Position numbers and translations under genes: made by a program. A stretch of 64,000 bases of DNA from Sphingomonas palmae. Lineage in GTDB: Bacteria > Pseudomonadota > Alphaproteobacteria > Sphingomonadales > Sphingomonadaceae. The notes under the pieces are model-generated. The model made no database searches. It was not told where the DNA came from and worked only from the letters and a program-made list of their open reading frames with translations. Every line of letters begins with the position of its first letter. Position 1 is the first letter of the stretch. The stretch covers positions 165,901 through 229,900 of the forward strand of contig NZ_FNZZ01000005.1 of NCBI RefSeq assembly GCF_900109565.1, in the 5' to 3' direction. Positions 53,692 to 64,000 of the stretch are shown in pieces.

Positions 53692-55032
53692 TCACGCCGC
53701 GCGTCGGACCGCGTCGCAGATCGCGTCGACGATCTGTTCGACCTGCGCGCGATCGTCGCCCTCCGCCATGACGCGGATGACGGGTTCGGTGCCCGAGGGG
53801 CGGATGACGAGGCGGCCGGTGTCGGCGAGTTCGGCCTCGGCGCGCGCGATCTCGGCCATGACCGCGTCATGCTCGAGCGGCTTGCCGCCGGCGAAGCGGA
53901 CGTTCTTGAGGATCTGCGGTACCGCCTCGAAGCGGTGGAGCACTGCGCTGGCGGGCCGTCCCGCGCGCTTGACCTCGGCGAGTACCTGGAGCGCGGCGAC
54001 GAGGCCGTCGCCGGTGGTGGCGTAATCGGACAGGATGATGTGCCCCGACTGCTCGCCGCCGACATTGTAGCCGCTGCTGCGCATGCGTTCGAGCACGTGG
54101 CGGTCGCCGACCTTGGTGCGCACGAGCCCGAGGCCGTGCTGCGCCAGGTGACGTTCGAGGCCGAGATTCGACATGACGGTGGCGACGAGGCCGTTGCCCT
54201 TCAACCGTCCGGCGCGCGCCCAGCCCTCGGCGATCGTCGCCATCAGCTGGTCGCCGTCGATCACGCGCCCGCGCTCGTCGACGACGATCAGGCGGTCGGC
54301 GTCGCCGTCGAGGGCAATGCCGATGTCGGCGCGCGTTTCCAGCACCTTGGCCGAGAGTGCGGCGGGGTGGGTCGAGCCGATCTTGTCGTTGATGTTGAGG
54401 CCGTTGGGCGTAACGCCGATCGAGATCACCTCCGCGCCCAATTCCCACAATGCCTCGGGCGCGACGCTGTAGGCGGCGCCGTTGGCGCAGTCGACGACGA
54501 CGCGCAGGCCGTCGAGGCGCAGGTCGGCGGGAAAGGTCGTCTTGGCGAAGTGGATGTAGCGGCCGCGCGCGTCGTCGATCCGCTTGGCGCGGCCGATCTC
54601 GGCCGGCTGCGCCAGTTCGGCGTCGTCACCGTCGATCAGCGCCTCGATCGCTTCCTCGTCCTCGTCCGACAGCTTGAACCCGTCGGGGCCGAACAGCTTG
54701 ATGCCATTGTCGCCGAACGGATTGTGACTGGCCGAGATCATCACGCCCATGTCGGCGCGCATCGACGCGGTCAGCATCGCGACCGCGGGGGTCGGAATCG
54801 GGCCGACGAGCGTTACGTCCATGCCGACGCTAGTGAAGCCCGCCTGCAGCGCGCTTTCCAGCATATAGCCCGACAGGCGCGTGTCCTTGCCGATCACGAC
54901 GCGGTGGCGGTGCTGCCCGCGCAGGAAGTGGCGACCCGCCGCCATGCCGACGCGCATCGCCATTTCGGCGGTCATCGCACCCGCGTTGGTAAGCCCACGT
55001 ATGCCGTCGGTGCCGAAATACTTTCTTGCCAT
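53692..55032 (-). CDS. glmM: phosphoglucosamine mutase GlmM
   Basis: The 446-residue enzyme converts glucosamine-6-phosphate to the 1-phosphate for UDP-GlcNAc and cell-wall synthesis. The start [13 protein letters not shown] is characteristic. The phosphoserine loop is [20 protein letters not shown], the metal loop [15 protein letters not shown], and the phosphate-binding loop [17 protein letters not shown] 55032 has GAAGG upstream. It is divergent from the symporter gene. Confidence 0.95.
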   Translation of the reverse strand: MARKYFGTDGIRGLTNAGAMTAEMAMRVGMAAGRHFLRGQHRHRVVIGKDTRLSGYMLESALQAGFTSVGMDVTLVGPIPTPAVAMLTASMRADMGVMISASHNPFGDNGIKLFGPDGFKLSDEDEEAIEALIDGDDAELAQPAEIGRAKRIDDARGRYIHFAKTTFPADLRLDGLRVVVDCANGAAYSVAPEALWELGAEVISIGVTPNGLNINDKIGSTHPAALSAKVLETRADIGIALDGDADRLIVVDERGRVIDGDQLMATIAEGWARAGRLKGNGLVATVMSNLGLERHLAQHGLGLVRTKVGDRHVLERMRSSGYNVGGEQSGHIILSDYATTGDGLVAALQVLAEVKRAGRPASAVLHRFEAVPQILKNVRFAGGKPLEHDAVMAEIARAEAELADTGRLVIRPSGTEPVIRVMAEGDDRAQVEQIVDAICDAVRRAA

Positions 55033-55093
55033 CACGCCTTCCATCCGCTTGCGCTGCTGGGCTCCATAACGAGTGCCGATGAAAAGGGCGATA

Positions 55094-56356
55094 ATGTCGC
55101 AGGCGACCCGAATATTACTCTCGCTCATCGTCGGATTGTCGGCGGGGATCGCCCTCGCCGCCTTCGCGCCCGCTTACGTGCCGGGCGTGGCGAGCGTGGC
55201 GGAGCCGATCGGCTCGGCGTGGCTCCACGGACTGCAGATGACGATCGTGCCGCTGGTCGTGTCGCTGCTGGTGACGGGCGTTGCCGCGACCGCAGAGGCC
55301 GCGAAGGCCGGGCGGCTCGCCGCGCGCGCGATCGCGCTGTACGTCGTTCTGCTGTTCTGCTCGGCGGCGGCGGCAGCGGTGCTGACGCCGTTGTTCCTCG
55401 AACTGGTGCCGCTGCCCGCTGCATCGGCGGCGGCGCTCAGGTCCGCGCTGACGGGCGCGCAGGCGATCCCGGAGGTGCCGCCGCTGGGCGAGTTCCTAGC
55501 CGGCGTGGTGCCGTCGAACGTGGTGAAGGCGGCGGGCGACAATGCGTTCCTGTCGCTGATCATCTTCACGCTCGTGTTCGCGTTCGCGCTGGGTCGGATC
55601 GAGCCCGAGCTGCGCGTGCTGCTGACCAAGTTCTTCACCGCGCTGCGCGACACGATGCTGGTGGTGATCGACTGGGTGCTGTGGATCGCGCCGGTCGGCG
55701 TGTTCGCGCTGGCGCTGGTGGTCGGCGCGCGCGCAGGCACGGGCGCGTTCGGGGCGCTGGTGCATTATATCCTGACCGTGGTCGCGGTCGGCGTGGTGGT
55801 GTCGCTGTTCGCCTATCCACTCGCGCTATTGGGTGCGCGCCTGCCGCTGGGGCGGTTCGTACGCGCCGCGCTGCCGGCGCAGGTGGTGGCGATCAGCACG
55901 CAATCCTCGCTCGCGTCGCTTCCCGCCATGCTGGAGGGCACGCGCGCGGCGGGAGTGCCGGTGCGCGTCGGCGGCGTAACCTTGCCGCTGGCAGTCGCGG
56001 TGTTCCGCGCGACGGGGCCGGCGATGAACCTGGCGGTCGCGATCTACGTCGCGCGCTGGTTCGGGGTCGAGCTGACCTTCGGCACGATCGCGACCGCGAC
56101 CGTGGTCGCGACGCTCACCTCGCTCGGATCGGTCAGCCTGCCGGGCACGGTCAGCTACGTCAGCGCGATCGCGCCGGTCGCAGCGACGCTGGGCGCGCCG
56201 GTCGCGCCGCTGGGCCTGCTGGTCGCGGTGGAGACGATCCCAGACATCATCCGCACCGTCGGCAACGTGACGATGGACATCGCCACCACCGCACTGCTCG
56301 GCCGCGGCGCCGAACCGGTGGAGGACGACGAACTGGTGGAGCTACCCGCTGCTTGA
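55094..56356 (+). CDS. dicarboxylate/amino acid:cation symporter (DAACS family)
   Basis: The 420-residue protein has eight membrane helices plus re-entrant loops. Family segments are [20 protein letters not shown], the serine-rich [43 protein letters not shown] and [32 protein letters not shown]. It would import C4-dicarboxylates or glutamate with protons or sodium. ATG 55094 follows AAGGGCG at a good distance. Alone, divergent from glmM. Confidence 0.9.
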   Translation: MSQATRILLSLIVGLSAGIALAAFAPAYVPGVASVAEPIGSAWLHGLQMTIVPLVVSLLVTGVAATAEAAKAGRLAARAIALYVVLLFCSAAAAAVLTPLFLELVPLPAASAAALRSALTGAQAIPEVPPLGEFLAGVVPSNVVKAAGDNAFLSLIIFTLVFAFALGRIEPELRVLLTKFFTALRDTMLVVIDWVLWIAPVGVFALALVVGARAGTGAFGALVHYILTVVAVGVVVSLFAYPLALLGARLPLGRFVRAALPAQVVAISTQSSLASLPAMLEGTRAAGVPVRVGGVTLPLAVAVFRATGPAMNLAVAIYVARWFGVELTFGTIATATVVATLTSLGSVSLPGTVSYVSAIAPVAATLGAPVAPLGLLVAVETIPDIIRTVGNVTMDIATTALLGRGAEPVEDDELVELPAA

Positions 56357-56382
56357 TTGACGACGTGGCGGAAACGACTTAT

Positions 56383-56396
56383 TGACACCCTTGTCA
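56383..56396. promoter_or_regulatory. candidate operator palindrome upstream of coq4-like gene
   Basis: TGACA-CCCT-TGTCA is a perfect 5-bp inverted repeat placed 15 bp before the coq4-like ATG. It contains TTGACA (56382-56387). A dyad of this size is typical of TetR-type operators. No TetR gene is adjacent, so the regulator is unknown. Confidence 0.4.
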
Positions 56397-56411
56397 GTAA
56401 GGAGTCGACTC

Positions 56412-57203
56412 ATGGCTACCCTTCCCCCGTTTCCGGGCACCGACGGCAAGCGCGACTGGCGCAGCGCGATCGATGCGATCAGAAAGCTGATGAACAACGG
56501 CGACGACACGCAGCAGGTGTTCCGCATCATGCGCGCGCTGAACGTCGGAAACGCGCCGCAGAATTATGCGCGGCTGATCGCGACCGAGAAGGGTGGCCGC
56601 ATCGCGCAGGACCATGTCGAGCTGGCCGAGCGCTTTACCGATCCCGCCTTCGTCGCGAGCTTTGCGCCGGACACGGTCGGGGCGGCGTACCGGCACTTCC
56701 TAGAGACGACGGGCTATTCGGCCGACGGACTGGTAGCGGTCAGCAAGCTCCAGCCCGACGAGGACGACATGGTGCACCCCTACGCGTGGATGGGGCGGCG
56801 CATTCGCGACACGCACGACATCTGGCACGTGCTGACCGGCTATCAGGCGGACGAGAGCCTGGGCGAGGCGGCGCTGGTCGCGTTCAGCTACGCGCAGGTC
56901 GGCGGGCTCGGCTGGGCGTTCATCGCAGGCGCCGCGTCGCTGAAGAGCCTGAACGTGACCAAGGGGACGCTGTTCGCGCGCGCCGTGATCGAGGGCTATC
57001 GCCACGGCCGCGCGGCGAAGTGGATCTCGGGCGAGGACTATCTCGAGCTGCTGCACGAACCAATCGACGCCGCGCGCCGGCGGCTGAACATCAAGGAGCC
57101 GGTCCAGTATCGCCGCGCGCAGCGTGAGCTGGGCCCGGCGATGGCATCGTATCTGAGCGCGCAGAAGGCGCGCGCGGCGGAGCCGGAGCGGTTGGCGGCG
57201 TAA
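56412..57203 (+). CDS. Coq4-family ubiquinone biosynthesis protein
   Basis: The 263-residue protein contains the Coq4 zinc motif H-D-x-x-H (RDTHDIWHVLTGY) followed by Glu in ADESLGEAAL. The helical core is FAVSYAQVGG-like (LVAFSYAQVGGLGWAFIAG). Coq4 is needed for ubiquinone synthesis in eukaryotes and related bacterial proteins occur in alphaproteobacteria; in human COQ4 an oxidative decarboxylation of the ring has been proposed. ATG 56412 has AAGGAG upstream. It lies far from coq7 in the same window. Confidence 0.88.
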   Translation: MATLPPFPGTDGKRDWRSAIDAIRKLMNNGDDTQQVFRIMRALNVGNAPQNYARLIATEKGGRIAQDHVELAERFTDPAFVASFAPDTVGAAYRHFLETTGYSADGLVAVSKLQPDEDDMVHPYAWMGRRIRDTHDIWHVLTGYQADESLGEAALVAFSYAQVGGLGWAFIAGAASLKSLNVTKGTLFARAVIEGYRHGRAAKWISGEDYLELLHEPIDAARRRLNIKEPVQYRRAQRELGPAMASYLSAQKARAAEPERLAA

Positions 57204-57314
57204 CGTCAGCAACAGCCGCCGCGCGGCCATCCCGGCCGGGCGGTGGACCGATCGGCACGCCGCGGTTCGTGCCGGGGTGTCGTGGTCCGGCAAAGCGCGC
57301 TACGGACACGCGCG

Positions 57315-58352
57315 ATGCTCTCGCGGCTGGTGCTCACCGACTTTCGCAATCACGCGGACCTGCAGCTGTCGCCGGCGCGCGGGTTCGTTGTGCTGACGGG
57401 GCACAACGGCGCGGGCAAGACCAACGTGCTGGAAGCGGTGTCGCTGCTGGCGCCCGGCCGCGGCCTGCGCCGCGCGAGTCTGTCGCAGATGGCGCGCAGC
57501 GACGGGCCGGGCGGGTTCGGAGTCGCGGCGACGCTGATCGACGGAGTCGAGATCGCGACGGGCACGCTGGCGACCGCGCCCGAGCGCCGCGTGGTGCGCG
57601 TGAGCGGTGCGAACGCGAGCGCGGGCGCGCTGGCCGAGCGATTGTCGGTGCTGTGGCTGACGCCGGCGATGGACCGGCTGTTCGTCGAGCCCGCGGGCGA
57701 GCGGCGCCGCTTTCTCGACCGGTTGACGCTCGCGCTCCATCCCGGTCACGCGGCCGAGACGCAGCGCTACGATCGCGCGATGCGCGACCGTAACCGGCTG
57801 CTGGCGGAGGACGCGCCCGAGCCCGCCTGGCTCGACGCGCTGGAGGCGCAGATGGTGCGGCACGGATTGGCGCTCGATGCGGCGCGGCGCACCAGTGTGG
57901 CGGCGCTGGAGGAACGGTTGCGCGACGCGCCGACGCTCGATTTCCCGCGCGCGTCGATCGTGCTGGAGGGATGGTCGGACGACGCCGACGCGTTCGCCGC
58001 CGCGCTGCGTCAGGGTCGTGCGCGCGATGCCGCGGCGGGTCGCGCCTTGGTCGGTCCGCACCGCGTCGACCTGTTGGTCACGCACGTTGACAAGCAGGCG
58101 CCCGCCGCGCTCGCTTCCACCGGCGAGCAGAAGGCGTTGCTGCTCGGCATGGTGCTGGCGCATGCCGAACTGGTGGCGGAGCGGCGCGGGGCAGCGCCGG
58201 TGCTGCTGCTCGACGAGGTCGCCGCGCACCTTGACCCGGCGCGACGCGCGGCGCTGTTCGCGCGATTGTCGGGGCGCGGACAGGTGTGGATGACGGGCAC
58301 CGAGCGCGCTTTGTTCGACGCGGCCGAGAATGCGATGCACGTCGCGCTGTGA
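57315..58352 (+). CDS. recF: DNA replication/repair protein RecF
   Basis: The 345-residue ATPase loads RecA at gaps. It has Walker [10 protein letters not shown] (29-37), [31 protein letters not shown] and the C-terminal [19 protein letters not shown] with Walker [19 protein letters not shown], all in the order expected for RecF. ATG 57315 ([13 protein letters not shown]) is the family start. It lies 2.4 kb before gyrB with two unrelated genes between; dnaN is not here. Confidence 0.94.
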   Translation: MLSRLVLTDFRNHADLQLSPARGFVVLTGHNGAGKTNVLEAVSLLAPGRGLRRASLSQMARSDGPGGFGVAATLIDGVEIATGTLATAPERRVVRVSGANASAGALAERLSVLWLTPAMDRLFVEPAGERRRFLDRLTLALHPGHAAETQRYDRAMRDRNRLLAEDAPEPAWLDALEAQMVRHGLALDAARRTSVAALEERLRDAPTLDFPRASIVLEGWSDDADAFAAALRQGRARDAAAGRALVGPHRVDLLVTHVDKQAPAALASTGEQKALLLGMVLAHAELVAERRGAAPVLLLDEVAAHLDPARRAALFARLSGRGQVWMTGTERALFDAAENAMHVAL

Positions 58353-58547
58353 TCTACGCGCCGATCCTGCGCGCGCCGGGCCGATGGCGGAACGCAGCCG
58401 GACCTGAGCCGGTTGAACGATCGACCGGGCGCGGCGTACCGGCGGACGGGTCGAAGTGGATGCGCATGATCGATGTCTTTGCGAACACATTCGTGATGCG
58501 GCGCACGGCAAGGATGGCGCGTCATCGAGCCTGACACCGCACCTGTC

Positions 58548-59807
58548 ATGCCGGCCGTAGGTGACGACGCGGCGGTGCAGCCGCGGTCGGAGTGGCGGCG
58601 CGGCTGGCGCGTCGTCGTCGCCGCGCTGCTGGGTGCAGGGTTCGGACCCGGATTGTACCAGAATCTGTCCAGCCTGTTCACGCCCGGATTGGAGCGCGAG
58701 TTCGGCTGGTCGCGCGGGGATATTTCGACCGCCGCAGGGTTAGCGCTGATCGGCGTGCTGATCGCGCCCTTCGTCGGGCGCGTGGCCGACCGCGTCGGCG
58801 TACGCCCGGTGATCGTCGCGTCGTCGGCAGTGCTGGTCGCGGCGTATCTGTTATTGGCGAGCGTCGGCGGCGCGATCTGGCATTATCAGGCGTGCATCGT
58901 GTTGCTGGTGCTGGCGGTGCCGGGGACGAGTAGCCTCGTTTATGGCAAGATGATCGCGCTGCGTTTTCGCGAGCATCGCGGCACCGCGCTGGCGATCGCG
59001 ACGTCGGGACTGGCGGTGATGACGATCGTTGCCGCCCCCGCGCTCGGCTGGGTGATCCAGAGTTGGGGCTGGCGACGCGGCTTCGTCGCGCTGGCGCTGG
59101 CGAGCGCGGCGGCGCTGCCCGTCATCCTGTTGGTGATCCGCGCATCGTCGTCGGTCGTGCAGCCGACGATCGTGGACGACGGCACACCTCCTGTCATCGT
59201 CGCCGGCATGACCGCGGCTCAGGCGCGGCGCGATCCGCGGTTCTGGCGCATCGTCGTCGGCGCGATGCTGGTCAATCTGGCGACCACCGGGCTCGTTACG
59301 CAGATTGTGCCGCTAGGGCTGGAGATGGGGCTGGACAGTACGGAGGCGTCGGTGCTGCTGACCGCGTTCGGGGCAAGCGCGATCGCGGGGCGGCTGCTGA
59401 TCGGCGCGTTGATCGACCGTTATCGCCCGCAACCCGCCGCCGCCGCCTTCGCGCTCGTCTCCGCGCTCGCCTTCATCGGGCTCGCCTGGGGTTCGTCGAA
59501 CGTGGGCATCGCGCTCGCGCTGGTGTTCCTGGCCGGTCTGATGAACGGGGCGGAGAACGACCTGCTGCCGTTCCTGGCCGCGCGGTTGTTCGGGCTACGC
59601 GCGTTCGGCGAGATCTATGGCAGCGCGATGCCGCTGACACTGGTCGGGACCGCGATCGGCATCATCGGCTTTGGTCGGTTGCACGATCTGTTCGGCAATT
59701 ACGACGCGGCGCTGATCGCGGGCGCGGTCGCGCTGCTGGGTGCGGGCGGGTGCTTCCTGTCGCTGCGCGATCGTTCGCTGCCGGCCGATCCGGTGAACCT
59801 CGGCTGA
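58548..59807 (+). CDS. MFS transporter
   Basis: The 419-residue protein has 12 predicted helices in the major facilitator pattern, with the motif-A-like loop GRVADRVGVRPVIV and an equivalent (GALIDRYRPQPAAA) in the second half. Overall it resembles monocarboxylate/oxalate-type MFS members. Substrate unknown. The 195 bp before it show no gene or clear promoter. Confidence 0.87.
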   Translation: MPAVGDDAAVQPRSEWRRGWRVVVAALLGAGFGPGLYQNLSSLFTPGLEREFGWSRGDISTAAGLALIGVLIAPFVGRVADRVGVRPVIVASSAVLVAAYLLLASVGGAIWHYQACIVLLVLAVPGTSSLVYGKMIALRFREHRGTALAIATSGLAVMTIVAAPALGWVIQSWGWRRGFVALALASAAALPVILLVIRASSSVVQPTIVDDGTPPVIVAGMTAAQARRDPRFWRIVVGAMLVNLATTGLVTQIVPLGLEMGLDSTEASVLLTAFGASAIAGRLLIGALIDRYRPQPAAAAFALVSALAFIGLAWGSSNVGIALALVFLAGLMNGAENDLLPFLAARLFGLRAFGEIYGSAMPLTLVGTAIGIIGFGRLHDLFGNYDAALIAGAVALLGAGGCFLSLRDRSLPADPVNLG

Positions 59808-59884
59808 CGATTTCGGCCAACCCAGGTTAAACCGAATACCGCCATACGCGTTCGCCTGCGGGGGTTTTGCAGGAGTATGTTCGC

Positions 59885-63251
<3,367 letters not shown>

Positions 63252-63257
63252 TCCGGA

Positions 63258-63287
63258 AGCGGGACGTGTGGCATGAGCCGTCCCGCT
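63258..63287 (+). terminator. possible terminator hairpin after gyrB
   Basis: AGCGGGACG (63258-63266) pairs perfectly with CGTCCCGCT (63279-63287) across a 12-base loop, starting 7 bp after the gyrB stop. There is no T-tract, so Rho-independent termination is uncertain. Confidence 0.45.
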
Positions 63288-63663
63288 GCCGTGGCTGATG
63301 CCTCGGCTCGCCGTCAGGTGATTGTGCCGGTCTTTGCTGAGTGCGCGATGCGTCGAATAGGAGGTGACGGGCCTTCTCGCTGGAGCGCCATCGCGCTGTC
63401 ACTTGTCGGCACGAACCAGATCAGCGCGTCGGCAAGAACGGTGATAAGTGTTCCGGCATCTGTGGCGCATGCCGCTTCCACTCTCTTGTAAGCGCACCAA
63501 GCAAGCGGCGCCCTGCTGCCGCGGGGGAGTTCCCCAGTCCTCTCCCTGTCCTCTCCGTAGGGCAAGGATAGACGCTGAGGAATCTGTGGTCCGCTGCCTC
63601 GCTCTCGCGAGCGCCAGAGCAGGGCGACGTCGTCAGCCGCGGTAACCCTTGAAACGAACAGCT
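63288..63663. other. gene-poor spacer between gyrB and the IS element
   Basis: About 375 bp with no ORF I can support: the short open frames on both strands have no recognisable motifs or ribosome-binding sites. No tRNA or repeat is evident. Base composition is slightly less GC-rich than the genes around it. Possibly decayed sequence next to the insertion sequence. Confidence 0.5.
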
Positions 63664-64000
63664 AGGGCTGAGACTCAATCAGAGCCAGAAGGCGATTGCG
63701 GTTGCGATGGCGACGCCTGAGAGGAAGTTGGCGGCGAGTTTGTCGTAGCGGGTGGCGACACGGCGGAAGTCTTTGAGACGGCAGAAGGCGTTCTCGATGA
63801 GATGCCTGCCACGGTATCGGTCCTTGTCGTAGCGGATAGTGTGTTTGCGGCTTCGTCGTCCGGAAATAACAGGAACGCCTCCAGCATCGCGGAGCGAGCG
63901 GCGCAGCCGGTCGGCATCGTAGCCTTTGTCGGCAAGGAGGTAGCGCATGCGACCGGCTTGTTTGAGGAGCGCAGGTGCCGCTTTCACGTCGCTGACATTG
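63664..64000 (-). mobile_element. IS5-family (IS427-like) insertion sequence, right end of window
   Basis: The element begins near 63664 (GGGCTGAGACTCAATC, probable terminal inverted repeat) and continues beyond the window. It carries the transposase at 63679-64000. The other end, the first part of the transposase and the target duplication are not visible, so intactness cannot be judged. Confidence 0.75.
63679..64000 (-). CDS. IS5-family transposase, C-terminal part (gene continues beyond window)
   Basis: The last ~106 residues of a DDE transposase of the IS427 group. LLADKGYDADRLRRSL contains the second catalytic Asp, and YRGRHLIENAFCRLK fits the Y-(2)-R-(3)-E-(6)-K signature with the catalytic Glu. 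It ends at TGA 63679-63681, near the IS end. The frame is open to base 64000 on the minus strand, so the start lies outside. In many IS427 members the gene is made by frameshifting of two frames; the first frame is not visible. Confidence 0.85.
   Translation of the reverse strand, partial: NVSDVKAAPALLKQAGRMRYLLADKGYDADRLRRSLRDAGGVPVISGRRSRKHTIRYDKDRYRGRHLIENAFCRLKDFRRVATRYDKLAANFLSGVAIATAIAFWL

Noticed and set aside
53533..56385. 950-codon plus-strand open frame across glmM and the symporter
   Set aside because: It is a shadow of glmM (opposite strand) and of the symporter (other frame), with low-complexity Arg/Gly/Ala content.

Overview
The window comes from the chromosome of a high-GC alphaproteobacterium, most likely a Sphingomonas-like member of the Sphingomonadaceae. 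This rests on the cell-cycle pair SciP and CcrM, a short alphaproteobacterial aa3-oxidase subunit IV, a three-gene proton-translocating transhydrogenase, the operon order proA-nadD-rsfS-rlmH-envC-ctpA-dsbB-coq7, and the protein sequences themselves. Almost all of it is compact housekeeping DNA with many 1-4 bp start/stop overlaps. I found no rRNA, tRNA, CRISPR array or prophage. An IS5-family insertion sequence enters at the right end.

Layout. 1-4.3 kb: the end of a peptidylprolyl isomerase, then a minus-strand Mla-like lipid ABC transporter (permease with STAS domain, ATPase, MCE protein, lipoprotein). 4.3-10.1 kb: a DUF445 protein and an RND efflux pump with its adaptor. 10.2-11.7 kb: a SIMPL protein, a GlsB-type membrane protein and sciP. 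11.9-18.4 kb: mnmA, nudC, a serine hydrolase, mutY, a DUF721 protein and two DsbA-like proteins. 18.4-23.1 kb: smc, overlapping convergently with a DUF2029 mannosyltransferase-like gene. 23.1-26.2 kb: a DNA-repair pair, a radical SAM protein with a helix-hairpin-helix tail and a DUF4130-UdgX fusion, behind a promoter with a perfect alphaproteobacterial LexA box. 26.2-28.2 kb: an aldo/keto reductase, a DedA protein and a secreted hypothetical. 28.2-34.7 kb: the long minus-strand proA-to-coq7 operon. 34.8-41.6 kb: msrB, a CHAP protein, a sugar-type symporter, two short-chain dehydrogenases, an acyl-CoA dehydrogenase and a MarR-type regulator. 41.7-45.3 kb: the pnt transhydrogenase operon, interrupted by a DUF559 nuclease gene flanked by inverted hairpin repeats. 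45.4-53 kb: a sigma-54 activator, a dehydrogenase, a bestrophin, folP, ccrM, rnhB and a ThiD-VOC fusion. 53-60.7 kb: a DUF1272 protein, an orphan membrane protein, glmM, a dicarboxylate symporter, coq4, recF, an MFS transporter and an OmpA/EF-hand protein. 60.7-64 kb: gyrB, a gene-poor stretch and the IS.

Two places stand out. The first is the putative SOS-induced, probably leaderless radical SAM / UdgX module, whose joint biochemical role is not known to me. The second is the DUF559 nuclease cassette inside the pnt operon. Its two flanking 50-bp repeats are inverted copies whose hairpin stems co-vary, and one repeat supplies and may mask the ribosome-binding site of pntA2. Smaller oddities are a CTG start for rlmH, a ThiD-VOC fusion, a GANTC cluster ahead of ccrM, and a truncated acetyltransferase wedged between the radical SAM and UdgX genes.
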